Positions 12,820-24,908 of a stretch of 64,000 bases of DNA are shown here, piece after piece (within the stretch, counting starts at the first letter, position 1; the number at the start of each line of letters is the position of its first letter). The notes under the pieces were generated by a model. It was given only the letters and a program-made list of their open reading frames with translations. It had not been told where the DNA came from and did not search any database. The position numbers and the translations under genes are program-made. The stretch covers positions 156,793,889 to 156,857,888 of the forward strand of contig CANTUZ010000002.1 in assembly GCA_947846985.1 (NCBI GenBank), written 5' to 3'. This stretch comes from Fratercula arctica (taxonomy: Eukaryota; Chordata; Aves; Charadriiformes; Alcidae).

Positions 12820-13131
12820 CAGCCACCACCTGTAGCTGTCTTCGGGGATCAAGGCATTTTGTGAGGTCAGGAAAGGTTGCATAGTTGAATTAAATCTCTG
12901 ATCGAACCAGAGGGAACGTCCCAGCTCAGAAATGCACGTGCGACAGCTGCACGGTCTCCTGGGGTGCTTGAAGAGTTTTTGGACTTGCTCTGAAAACTGC
13001 ATGATGAGATGTCTCGGATCCCAGGTGGTCGTGGTCACCTGGTGCGTGTAGTTCAGCAGAAATGACGTTACTGTGATGAGCAAAAAGGCAAAGGTAAACA
13101 CTTTCACATTCCTCCTCCTTACGACGACCAT
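12820..13131 (-). CDS. ST3GAL1: ST3GAL1 coding exon 1 (residues 1-104)
   Basis: This encodes the N-terminus of the type II Golgi sialyltransferase. A short basic cytosolic tail (MVVVRRRNVK) is followed by a hydrophobic signal anchor at about residues 11-26, then the lumenal stem. The stem carries the cysteine cluster CSCRTC (Cys61, Cys63, Cys66), a WFDQRFNSTMQPF segment and the end DSYRWWL. N-glycosylation sequons are NYT at 27 and NST at 81. The ATG has A at -3 and G at +4, and an in-frame TAA lies upstream at 13222-13224, so the start is firm. The open frame upstream of the ATG has no in-frame ATG. The exon ends at codon 104 (CTG|GTAAGTGGG), joining in phase 0 to exon 2. The full-length family protein is about 340 residues, so the two exons give roughly its first half. 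Confidence 0.97.
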
Positions 13132-13221
13132 CTTTCCCACTTGGGCTCTGCCGCTGCGGACCAAGTACGATGTAGGGTCCAACGTAAGGCAAAAAGGAAA
13201 GGTGCTGCAGGCGCCTGCCAG

Positions 13222-13248
13222 TTACCACCCTGGGCTTAGGCTGAACAT
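13222..13248 (-). promoter_or_regulatory. Upstream ORF 2 in the ST3GAL1 leader
   Basis: A second ATG gives the 8-codon frame MFSLSPGW, ended by TAA at 13222-13224. It is in frame with the main ATG, so that TAA is also the in-frame stop that fixes the main start at 13131. It overlaps uORF 1 in another frame. Confidence 0.5.
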
Positions 13249-13268
13249 GACGACTCCACTACCTCCAT
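13236..13268 (-). promoter_or_regulatory. Upstream ORF 1 in the ST3GAL1 leader
   Basis: An ATG starting exactly at the predicted exon start opens a 10-codon frame (MEVVESSCSA) closed by TAA at 13236-13238. It is out of frame with the main ORF and does not overlap it. It exists in mature mRNA only if the 13268 (or 13303) acceptor is used. Confidence 0.5.
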
Positions 13269-16174
13269 CTGTAAGGGAAGAAGCTTAATTTCCTCCAAAT
13301 GGTCTGAAAAAAGGCAAATCCGAGTATTTCCTTTAAAGGAAATCTGGGTATTTCCTTTCACCTTCTCACAGTGCTTCCAAGTCTCTTCCACCTCTCCGTG
13401 ACCTGCTGCTAACCTCTCCTGACGAGGGTTCAGTGAAGACGGGCCCTTGCCCTTCCACGGACCAGAAGATTTAGAGGAGTGTAATATCAGCATTAAAATT
13501 TAGGTTTTCTGTGCGGGAGCAAGCCATAAATTAAAGCAAGCAAATTGTAGAAAGAAGAGGGTAGGTTTTGTTTTTTTTTTTTCTTGGAAGTTAGTTCACG
13601 AAGGATCGGATCATCCAGGGATGTATATTCCAGCAGAGAGACGTGCTTTGATGTCCGTTTAAGCCATGGAGAGCAGTTTGCAGCCTAGAAACAGACACAC
13701 AAAAAAAAAACCAAAAAAAAAAAATTACTGTCAGACGGTTTTTTGCATTCCTCCCAACCTAATTTCTCTGCTCTTCTCTGCCCACACCAAAACTTCTGAT
13801 CAGCTCAGAGCCCTCGCCACAGCTGCAATTTCTGCTGCGGTATTTTGCATACTGAGAAGTTTCAGGGCGAAATTTCCAAAAGGGCAGAGCATCGACCTGT
13901 GGACATTGAGTCCCTTTTCTATTGAATCAGCCCTGGTCGCCTTTGAATTGCAGTTTGTAGCTGTTTGAATGGCAATGACTCACCTCCTTCCCTTAGGCTG
14001 ACCTTGATAGCCACAAGACACACAGTAAAGTGTTCACAAGTCAAAGCAGATGAACAAAAAGCACCCGGCAAAGAAGGGGGGGAAGCAGGACAGGGAAGAA
14101 GAGGAATCGGTTCCTTTCTCACCCAAACTGGCTTAATTTTTCAAGGATCAAGTTTGGACTCAGAGGTTCAGAGAAAAGCCAAGCAAGAACAGCTCGTACA
14201 TCCTGGGACTGATGGGGGAAATCGAAGTACAAATGGCTTTTGTTTCGCGTGGATTATTGCTCTTTTTCCTGCCAAGGAAGGATAGGTGAGGGCAGCCTGT
14301 GATCCCAGAGAGTTCCTGTGAGATCCCGAGCCAGGCAGAGAGGCCGGGAGCTGCTTCGCCTCAGCGAGTTGAGGAAACGAGAAGGACCTGGAGCTGCTCT
14401 CTGTTCCCCTCCTGGTGTCCCCTGCCTGGCAGCAGTGATTTAAACGAGTTTTTAAAAGCCAAAAAAAATGGATCCCTTCCTCCCAAGATGCCATTGTTTT
14501 GTGGGAAGAAAAAAAGTGTTGCGGTTTTTAAAACTTCGGATGTTTGCAAAAAGCCCCAAAAGTGCTATTGCTTAAATATCACTCTTTTGATTAAAAAAAG
14601 TAAACAAGACAAAGAAAAAAAAAAATAGAGAAGCATCTCTGTCAGAATATATGCAATTTACGAACAAGCAAAAGCCCAGCAAGAGAAGTTTCACCCAGCT
14701 GCAGGCTTCAGGCCAGCAATGAAAGAGCAAAACTGCAACTGTTACCGTTAAAAAACATCATTTTAAGCCCTTCTGTGCAGGCTTAAATGAGGAAATCCTC
14801 CTCATTTCATCACCCAAATCTGTTGCTTACCCAGACATGGGGGAAGTGCAGCTGGTGGCCACAGCCCTGGGCCGGGGGCAGCATCCCCAGCTTTGCTGCT
14901 GGTTGTTCTCCTGGGGCATCCCACAGGAGCTGCCTAAGGCCAAACCGCTTTTCCAAAGGGTTTGACATGGTGGCTTGGAGACAGCGCAGGCCTGGTTTTT
15001 AGAGGCGGCGTGTAAATATTTACCGAGTCCCGTAAAGCCAAAGCCGAAGACAGCAGCCTCAGAGCGTGGTCTCCAGCCTTTGTCCTGCTCCAGGTCTCGC
15101 ATCTGCAGCACGTGACGGGCAGCCTGCGCCCTTCAATTAGCTGCTGTTTGCCAAATGCCTCGAGATTTATTTTAAGTCTGGCCCCTACAAATGCATTTAC
15201 AGGAGCTCAAGGGCTGACAAGTGGGTCAGGCTGCAAAACAAAAGGCTTTATTAACCCCAGCTGCTCGGGCTCACCCGCACCAGTAAATTAAACAGCACCA
15301 GGGAACAACTCTGTGCTCATTTTAACTTTTTAGAGGGAAGTTTTGGAGCTCACCAGAAAACTTCCAAATTATTACCGGTTACAATTTGGGAATTGCAAGC
15401 CAAAAGGCAGTGGGGATGCTGCCGTTGTGCCTTGGGGAGTCAGAAAGGGAGCTTAAGAGCACAGCCCCCCCTCCCCACCCTGTGCATGGCGCCCGTCTGC
15501 GCCAGCTGGCCCATGTGCCGGGGGGTGGCCCCAAACACATTTGCTTTACCAGCCTGGATGTAGTTGTTAGTCTAAACAAAACCACAGCCTGTAAACCCAC
15601 CAAAAAATACGCCAGATCCCAGAAGCAGATTGATTCTCCATTTACGGATCAGCTAATTCAAGCGCTGCGATGCTGGCGGGTGGAACCCCTGCTGCTGTTA
15701 CCGCTCGGCCAGTTCAGTATTGGTAAACCCAGTTCCTGCTCTGCTATTATTTTTTTTAAGTGGAGGAGGGAGGGGGATTATCCAGCCTTTCTTGGAAAAA
15801 CCGATAAAATGGAGTATTGTTCCTACAAGAAATAGTTCTGGCCTCCAAAACAAACACCCATTTCACCAGATTTTTTTTATTTTTATTTTTTTGCAACTGA
15901 GCTGAGGTTAAACTCATGTTTAGAATTTGAAAAGAAAAAAAACCAAACCAGTGTTTATGCAGTGTGCTCCAGCATTTCCAAACTCCTAATCATCCTGTCT
16001 TTTATAACACGTGATGGGAAGGTGAGAAACCAGAAGAATTCCCATGGCCCTTTTCCATTGTGGAAATATACACTGGATACTCTATTTTAATTCCTGCTAT
16101 TTACAATTTCCCATGAATGCTCATGTTTCCTGTGGATACTCATGACAGAAAAAAAAATGTAAAAAAAAAAAATA

Positions 16175-16190
16175 AATATATATATATATA
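16175..16190. repeat. (TA)n short dinucleotide repeat
   Basis: About eight TA units directly follow an A-rich run. Confidence 0.9.
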
Positions 16191-17899
16191 ACCTGACAGA
16201 AAAGCTCTGGGGACTATAAATGTGATTTAGGGCCTGAGGAAAAGGAAGGCTGAAATGAATGGAAAATGCTTTCATCGAGTTCTCTGGGACTTGGACCTGG
16301 CCCATTTTTTTCCTTTCTTAAAACACAAGGTAGATCCAACACAGACATCAGTACTTTCACTTTTCCCAGCATCTTAAACCACATCTCAGACCATCTCTGA
16401 GTCTCCCTCTGCTCACATATATCCATAAATCTTCACAAAAGCGTTTTCATAGGATTTGCTAAGGTGCCGGGAAGCGGGAAGGGCAGGGACGATACTGAAG
16501 CCATAGCTGTTGCGGGAAACCATGCAGGGCTGCCAACCCCAGCTCTTAGGAATGTGCTTTACCTCCTGATACTATTTGCAATAGTTAATTTAAGTCATTA
16601 CAAGTAAATAGAGTGATACCAGCCATGGTCCTTGTCAACATACCTCAGCACGACCTTGGCACTAGTGCATCTGTGAACAAGCTATTTTGGCCTCAGACCC
16701 AGTAACAATTTCTGGGGAGTTCAGGTGTGGAGATTTAAATTACGTGCCCAGCCCTTGTCCCAGCTACGGTCCTCTCAGAGTTAAACAGTTTAAGTAGAGG
16801 GCTCCTGCGGCTGTGCCTGTGGGCAGCTATCCCAGATCAGCTCATGCCAGCAGCAGGTTAAGCTACCTTAAGCGATTGGGTGCTTAAGGTCTTATTTGTG
16901 GTCTGGATTTCTCCTGCGCCTCCTCCCCCTTCCTACATATACCCTTGTCCCTGTGCAAGACACCCCCGTACATGCCAGGATAACTTATATTTCTGCTGCC
17001 AACTCCCGACACCCAGTGACACACAATACAGGGAAATTTTAAATGACGTTCCCAGGCAAGAGCAGAGAGGAGCAGGTTCCACAGAAGGGGCAGGTTCCTC
17101 CAAGCTCTGTCCTGAGCGTACGAGTGGGTCCAGTATGGTCATCAAGGAGAGCAGAGCTTAGTCTTTTTTCTACATTTTGTGTTATAAAATATACAGGGAT
17201 CGATCCATTGTGATTGTTTGTCTTCATTGTCTTCTTGTATTTTTGAAAGAAGGAATAGAAAGAGCTTTTTTTTCTTCTCCCCCCCCCGGGTAGATCTTTT
17301 TTGTATTGTAAACTCACAATCTGAAGAATGTCGCTGGTCCCTTGCCAGTTTGGCAATTAACAGACAAGGATGGAAACACATCAGTTTAATGGATTAATAT
17401 AAAGCAATTCTTAACACCTTCAGGAAATATTTTTTTGACAAATCTACCCACCGATGCAATGTATTCTCACTGCACTTGTTAGGTTATGTGATAAAAGCTC
17501 ATCTACACACCCACAAAGGAGTACAGAGAGACAAGGCAGGAGGGCGAGCCCAAATAAAACCCTGCCCTGAAGGCTCCCAGGTCTCAGAGGCCATCAGCCC
17601 ATCAAAGGCCCATTTCTTCAAGTTCGGAAGAGCACTGAGGCACAAAGACAGGTGGGAACCCAAATTAAGGATTCAGAAGACGGAACACCCTGTCTGGGTT
17701 CCTTCAAGGGCTGGCCCAGAGGAGCTTCAGCCTCATGTGTGAAACTCACCCAGATGAGTCAACACCAGAGCACATTTGTGACCAGGATGGGTTGCTGCCT
17801 GGGGGCATGGGACACATTATGGGGTAGAAGGGAAGAGCATTTGGGGATTGCACAAGATCTATGTGGTCAGCCACACAATACTAGCAGAATTATTGGTTT

Positions 17900-17936
17900 C
17901 TTTGGTGTTTTTTTGTTTGGTTGGTTGGTTGGTGCT
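17900..17936. repeat. T/G-rich (TTGG)n tract
   Basis: A short T7-G run is followed by four TTGG-type units. It is a small, low-information microsatellite. Confidence 0.8.
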
Positions 17937-19650
17937 TTTAAAGGTGGGTCTTAAACAAAAAGCATGTCGAAAATAATAATGAAAAAAACATTGAGAAAAA
18001 AAAAATCACTGCCCTTCTCATCCCCCCAAAGTTGTAAATGTCCCACTACGGTATAGAGTTTAACCCCTTTTTGATGCCTACTTTGCCAGCAAAGAGGTAC
18101 TTTGTACCAGCACCACTTTGAGGAGATCTTTGTTAGCTTGCTTTAGATGCTGACACTTCAGGATCCAGCTTTTGCCTTCTGGTCCATAATTCACATTGAA
18201 ACCCCGGTGTGAAACACACTTCTCCAGTTTGATGTCACCAGCATTTTCCAGACACAGGATGTCAGGCAGACCAGCACAAAGGCAACAGGGAACAGCATCC
18301 CCGTACAGAGACACTTCCATCTTTCTATTCACTTCTTGAATAGTCCAAAGGTCCTGAAGTCCTTTTGAGTCAAAAACCACATACCCACTGGCCCCGCGTA
18401 AGCTTGGGAAGGACAGACAACGTGACCTGCTGCAGCTCTCCCATGACTGATGGTAGCCATCATACAACCCTTCTACAGCCCACGGTATTTTGCAGCTGGA
18501 AACGGCGTACTTCAAGGAGTAGAGATTTGCTGCAATTCGACTTCAAGAGACTGTGCTGTGCTAGAAAGGTCTCGGCGGCAGAACTGCAAATGCCCATTTT
18601 CAGAAGCACAGCTCGGATTGCTCCCTCCCCCCCACCCCGCAAAACCCCCAAAGATGAATTAGTTTCCCAGCTAAGCCACTGACAGCTATATTGTTATAAT
18701 GCCTTTTGGCAACACAAAGAGTATGTCCTCAAGCATCCTTCCTGCTGTTTTGGGACTTTCTTCCCGTCCACACTCCTCATGAATAACTACTTGAGCAACC
18801 CTCAGTCTCAAAGCCCTGGCCTGGGAGAGGATGGAAAGTAAAATCTTGCTTTACTGCACCCACAAAGGCCCAGAGCAGTCTTAGAAGATGTCATCCTAGG
18901 GCAGCAAAAAGCCCGTCTCTGGAAAAATACACAAATTTCCGCTTCAGGTCTGTGCTTAAGCAGGGAGAAGAACAACAAGGGGACTATTTCACTCCAAACC
19001 ACAGGCTTGTCTGCCCTGCCCTGCTCATCGCTGGCTACCTCCCAGTGCCTGGAGCTGGCTGACATTTAGAAAGAAACACTTCCTTGATCTGACACCTTGC
19101 CAGAGACCTCTGAGCATGAGGCTTTTCCTACACGAGACAGGTTGCACAATCACGAGACAGCCTGTCAGAGTTAAACGCAGGGCAGAAACCTGAATCTTCC
19201 TTAACAAGATGATGCCTGGAGCCCGTGCCAGACCTCTGGTCCATCTCCTCCAGCTCCAGGAGATCAGTCTCACCAGGCACTGAAGGCCACACAAAGGCTG
19301 GAGAAAGGAGGGGATGTTGCCTGTGCCCTTGCTCAGCCTTTGCAACTTCAGCCTGTTTGTGGTGTGACTTCCCACGTGCCACTGGCCCCATGACGCTAGC
19401 GGGCAAAAGTGACCTCTGTTGTTCTCACTAAAAGCCACAACAGGCTGCAATTTTGGAAAAGCACCAGCTGCCACATGACTTTTCTCTTTTCCATCTATAA
19501 CTTAATTAAAATCAGACTGCATTTTGTTTCTCAGAGCTAAGTGTCTCCTCTCTCCTGCCCATCTTTACATCCTCATAGGGATGACATAGGTGCTGCTGTC
19601 TTGTGTGCCCACAGCCATCGAAAAGCAGCCTGAAGTCCCACTTGCCCTTT

Positions 19651-19735
19651 AATCGTAGATTCAAAGAATCATTTAGGTCAGAAAAGACCTTTAAGATCAT
19701 CGAGTCCCACTGTAAACCTAACACTGCTGGACTCG
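19651..19735 (-). mobile_element. CR1 3'-end fragment
   Basis: The plus strand reads as the reverse complement of a CR1 terminus: agaatcatttaggtcagaaa, then agacctttaagatcatcgag and cctaacactgctg. Only about 85 bp remain. It is a heavily 5'-truncated copy. Confidence 0.85.
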
Positions 19736-22700
19736 ATGATCTGTAACTCTTCTGCCCCATCCCTGACCGTGCTCTGAAGCATAAATCTGTTTGACTGCCA
19801 CTGTCAAATGGGGTCACAGCATACAAGTTGGGCAATCTGGTTTGCATATCGGTCTCGGTTTTATTAAAATGCTCACCATAAGCAACTCCAACTAGCCATA
19901 TCCACACTGCCTGGAAAATAAAACCATCCAGGAACATTCAACTCACGAGAAAAAGTAGCTTTAGACAAATATAAAGGCAGCAGCTCCTCCATGCCTCTTG
20001 AATTTGGAGCCAGCTATTGGGCAGCGTTTCATCCATCACAGTGAATAGAAGAAAAACTGTAGGTGGTTTATGGAGCATAACTGCATGGCATTTTAGGTGC
20101 TAGTGATCTGAAAAAAAAAAAATTAAAAAAAATTGTTATGTATTTATGTCTTACCAGTGAGCAGGTTTGCTGGCAGGCTTGGGCTGGCCAGGTAGATAGG
20201 AGATTTCCCTGGTGCTCTAACACAGCCGGCCCTGCCTACGTGCATAATTGGTCTGTGCAGTTCAGGGTAAGCAAACAGCTTTTTGTGCAAGACGTGTATA
20301 AGATTAACAGAAACTTGGGTGTGGAAGTTGCATTCTGTTGCCTCAAAATAAATCTTTATCTTGGCAGATTTTATGAGGCATGTTATTGAGCGGTCTGGAA
20401 ATGAAAACTCCCTCGCAATGCTTGAGGAAAGGGCTGGAGGCTCTGGCTCGGAAAGGGTCACAATTCTGCCTGTACCTTTGGGCACTGAGAGCTGCCATCC
20501 CTGCCTCCTCCCACCGGGGTGAAGACCTTTTGTCCTCCACCAGTTCGGAGGGGTTTGCAGCAGCAAAATCATCCTCCTCCCTCACATACCAAGTGTCGAT
20601 TCCTGCAACGGGTGTTTGGTCTAGAGAAACTGCAATGTTAATGTCCAGAATTTAGCTCTCCTCCGTGAGCTACAGCTCCTACTCACATCTTCAGGCCAAT
20701 TGGGAATTTTTGCTTTGAATGGGGCTGGAAGTGCCACAAAAGGCTTCAAAATCTTTGTCCTCGCCTGTCCACCATGTCTATGGTAGAGGTCGTCTTAGGA
20801 GCTGAGCACGGAGAAGGGTGGATGCTCCAACCAGCTCTCCTGTGGGGCTACAGGACAATTTTGCTCTGCTGCTGGGGAGCCAGTGCAGCCAGAAATGTGT
20901 CTGAAATAAAGTTTGCTCCAACCAACGGAGCTTGTATCAGCCCCTAATTGAAGAAGCATCCAGGAAAAAAATGACATCTTGGGCTTAAGTCTTTGCTTTC
21001 CTGGTTGATCCCAAATCTCACTTTTGATGAATAAAAATGCTGATGCTGCAAATTCATTCCAGGATCCCAATCAGTCTGTCACCTTTTTTATAAATGCTAT
21101 GTCCCCTACTGCCATCTCTTCATATAGTGCCTGGTCTTCAGCCTTGAGAGAGGAGCAAAAGTGGGTTTGGGGTGAAGGGGAAGGCTGGGGGGAGCCTGGC
21201 TCCCTCCCCTGGTGCCACCAGCTATGCTAGGATGACGTTCACCTGTGTAGCACTTATCACTGGGAAACACATGGATGATTCTGACTTGGAGATAAACCCA
21301 TGATCAATTTAATTCCAGTGGAAGCTATAATGTAAGTAAATCACTGTTTATATGATAGTGATCTGTTCCTGTGTCCAGGCTTGGTACCATGCCAGGCTCG
21401 GTGAAAAAGCCCACTGATGATGTACCAAAACTTGCCAATGTATGTCCAGTCTTAACTCTTCCAGGTTATTACGGTGCCAAGGGAGCACTCAGCCACGTCT
21501 GCAGACAATGAATCAGCCACCTCTTGCAAACTCGTCCCTGCTTGTCTTCTTCATGGGACAAACTGGGACAGACCAGTGAAAAGAGCAATTAATTCAAAAC
21601 TAACAGGTAGCTCCACTGCTGACCTGTTTATGGTCCATTCCTTCGACTCAACCCTCAGATCAAGTATTTTCACGACAAAACAGGAGCACGGGAAAAAGAG
21701 CACCATCCAGCCAAGCTGTGAACAGCAGTGATTACGGCCACGAGGCTGGAGGCCGCCAGGTCTCACCAGGGGTGTTGAGAAAACCAACAGTGGAAAAATA
21801 AGCTGCCAGTAGCAACGTCTTCCACAGCCTCTGTCTTGCTAGAAAGAGATTTCTGAAGGAGCTCTACCTCTTTGCACACGCTCTGTTAATCAAGAAATGG
21901 CACCTCTGCTCCCCTGGTGGCACTTCATTTTCTCTCATATATTGCAAATCCCCTTCCCCACAGACACACTGACGCTTTGAATAGCATATATATCACTACA
22001 AGCTCTTAAAAAAACACTCTTTTCCTTCCTAATCCTTCAGTTTGTAATGCTGGGCAGACACATAGGATTAACTTGCTGGACTATGAGAGATTTTCCATGG
22101 TGGGACAATATCTACCGATGTGTTGGGATGGGGCTTTTTGTGTTGCCCAAAGCTGGGGCAATGAAAACAATAACTTTACTGTGAAAATCCTAAACTAGAA
22201 TTCACTCACTAAATTCCATTTATTCTGTCTCTGTGAATTGCTGTACTTCGAAGAGTTCTTTAAAAACATCCAAGCAGACAACCGGATACATAAAAATTGC
22301 TGTTCAATTCCTGTTGACAGCCTTTGATGGCAGAGAGTCCATGGTGGACAGAGCGCCCTTGTACTCTCAAATCCCTTTCGTGCCATTAGGTGATTTGTAG
22401 GCTGGGATCAAAGCTCTGCTTACCCTTCGCTTGGGAAAAAGGAGCTATATCAAAGGGATTTCCAGGACACCTATGCATGTTTGCACCTAGAATCATTCTT
22501 TAAAGGTTCATGATACGACAACCCTAGAGCTGGAGCTGGCAAGGAGTTTTTCAAGCAGTTTTTTGGGGAGTTTTTTTGGTTGTTTTTTTTGTGTGGTTTT
22601 TTTTTTTTTTATCTGTTTGTCAAAATTGAATCTTTCTGTTAATTTTGCCTTTCAAGAAACTTTCAAAAAAAGAAAGACCATTGACATTTTAAATGAAAAA

Positions 22701-24230
22701 TTCTAGTTTTCGTTTTGCAAAAATCCTCTTCCAGAAAATGCGTAATTTATGGTAACTAAAGGAAAGCAAAACATTTATAAATTTAAAATTAAAAAAAAAA
22801 AAAAAAGCTCTATTTTCACTCCTGCTACAAGAAAGGTGAAAAAAATTATCACCTCTTCTTTTTGGTTTTACTTCACATTGGGATGTCTATGTCTTTTTTC
22901 AAAGTTTTGCTAATTCCCAGAGACAGAAAGAACGCTACTTTCAGGTAATCCAAATACAGAAGACAAATTAACAGTGGCAACAGCAGCAGTAGAAATAGAG
23001 GCAAGCTAAAAGTATTGTGGAAGTGAATTCCTGCACATGCATTAGTTTCAGTTTTACAGGATTACAGGAGAGGATATAGGATTATTTCAGATTATAGGAC
23101 ACTCTAAAGTAAAGGTGAAACTCAGTCACATTGACAGCAGGTGTTTTGCTTGCCTCTCTGTGAATATCCAGCTCAAAAATATTCACCAATCTATTTCTTG
23201 GTTAAAACTGTAGGGAAATGTATGCGACTATAAATACAGTTGTTCACGTGGAACAGACTTCAGAGAATAGTTTGTGAGGAACTCTGATTTCTGATATTAA
23301 GAAAGCGATTAACACACCGCAGGGACCTTCATGGCATTGTAATTCCAAATGCAGAGAAAAATTAGATGATAATGATAATATCGATGGTATGTCAGTAATC
23401 CCCAAGATCTAAGAAACATATTTCGGGGCCCATGCGAGCATCTCTGACTCGTTTCGCTGGGATTCCTGCCTTGAAGCAATACCAAGCAGTTGTTGGCACT
23501 GTGAGGTTGTTAACTCGTGTTCACGCTGATGGGCTCCTCATTAAACCAACAGCGTTTCTCTTACAATCAATGACACCAACTGATACGTATCTGCATTAAA
23601 CATTTATTCATCAGACAAACTGAATTCACTCAGTGAATTGCTCAGAAACCTTCACTGGAAAAGGTTTAATGATACCACAGGGACTTTCTCCTTCATTAAC
23701 CTGGGATTTACATTTAGTCTTTCTTGTGCTATGAAGGTGTCAAACTGCCCAGAATTAAATTCAGAGGTGTTTTAGCATCTGTGCTTAGTCTGGACCTGGC
23801 AGGTAGTGCAAGCTGTGGCAAGTACAAAATGGTACTTTGAGTTTTCCATTTGCTGTGTGCACTTCTGAGAGTTTGGCAGCCACAGTAAGTTTATAAGGAG
23901 CCAATAAATAATACATTAAAAATATATCACAGATATAAGTAACAAATTTGATAACTAATATACTGTGTTACAAGCCAGAATTACAAAGCCCTTAGGCATC
24001 TCATTTAATTGATTGATCATTTACATGTCCCTAATAGGAGCGCTTGACCTATTTGGATCCAAATGCACTGTGTGGTCTTGCTCCCAGCCCAGGCATCATC
24101 CAGCCTCTCTGCATATGGTGACAGTCCCGCTCCAGCTTTTGCCCTGCATCTACAATGGTGCTGACAGTCAAGACAGAAATGAGCGATTCAGAGGACTCCC
24201 AGAGCTTAGGTTGTCTCTAATACCTGACGG
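19736..24230. other. No recognised gene
   Basis: This is unique A/T-rich sequence with poly(T)/(TTTG)-like tracts at 22558-22612 and a poly(A) near 22791-22806. I see no exon with recognisable homology, no RNA gene and no further mobile element. Confidence 0.6.
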
Positions 24231-24908
24231 ATAGAACCATAGAATTGACTAGGTTGGAAGGGACCTTTCAGATCATCTAGTCCAACCATCAACCTAACAA
24301 CTCTGACAAAAAACATCACTAAACCGTATCTCTAAGCACTATGTCTGCCTGTCTTTTAAACACCTCCAGGGATGGTGCCTCAACCACTTCCCTGGGCAGC
24401 CTGTTCCAATGTTTAATAACCCTTTCAGTGTAAAAAATTTTTCCTAATGTCTAATCTAAACCTCCTCTGGTGCAACTTGAGGCCATTTCCTCTTGTCCTA
24501 TCGCCTGTTACCTGGGAGAAGAGACCAGTCCCCACCTCTCTACCCCCTCCTTTCAGGTAGTTGTAGAGAGTGATAAGCCCTGAACCTCCTTTTCTCCAGA
24601 CTGAACAACCCCAGATCCCTCAGCCGCTCCTCCTCACCAGCTTTGTTGTCCTTCTCTGGACACCCTCCAGCACCTCAATGTCTTTCTTGTAGTGAGTGGC
24701 CCAAAACTGGACACAGTACTCAAGGTGGGGCCTCACCAGTGCTGGGTACAGGGGGATGGTCACTTCCCCAGTCCTATTCACCACACTGTTCCTGATACAG
24801 GCCAGGATGCTGTTGGCCTTCTTGGCCACCTGGGCACACTGCTGGCTCATATTCAGCCAGCTGATGACCAACACCCCCAGGTCCTTCTCTGCCAGGCAGC
24901 TCTCCAGA
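24231..24908 (-). mobile_element. CR1 LINE fragment with partial ORF2
   Basis: The plus strand begins with the inverted CR1 3' end (atagaaccatagaattgact, ggaagggacctttcagatca). On the minus strand 24620-24905 stays open through the CR1 ORF2 C-terminal region, including [27 protein letters not shown] and [14 protein letters not shown]. It then shifts frame towards the 3' part. The copy is about 0.68 kb and 5'-truncated. Its left-hand junction with unique DNA lies near 24908. Confidence 0.96.

Larger units (their letters stand above)
13132..13268 (-). other. ST3GAL1: ST3GAL1 5' leader in the first coding exon
   Basis: On the minus strand a pyrimidine-rich 3' splice site (CTTCTTCCCTTACAG) ends at 13269, which would start this exon at 13268, with 137 bp of leader before the ATG. 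A second possible acceptor, GCCTTTTTTCAG, ends at 13304 and would make the leader 35 bp longer. Sequence alone does not decide between them. The leader contains two short uORFs listed separately. Noncoding 5' exons are expected further upstream, at higher coordinates. Confidence 0.6.
13304..19650. other. No recognised gene; 5' intronic or intergenic
   Basis: This is unique sequence with homopolymer runs (for example near 13690-13725 and 14615-14625) and a short TA repeat at 16175-16190. A minus-strand open frame at 18078-18515 (145 codons) matches no family I recognise and is discussed as a finding. No splice-bounded coding exon, RNA gene or mobile element is evident otherwise. Confidence 0.6.

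Noticed and set aside
13132..13182. N-terminal extension of ST3GAL1 beginning at 13182
   Set aside because: The codon there is TTG. No in-frame ATG lies between the upstream TAA (13222-13224) and the ATG at 13131, apart from the uORF that the TAA closes.
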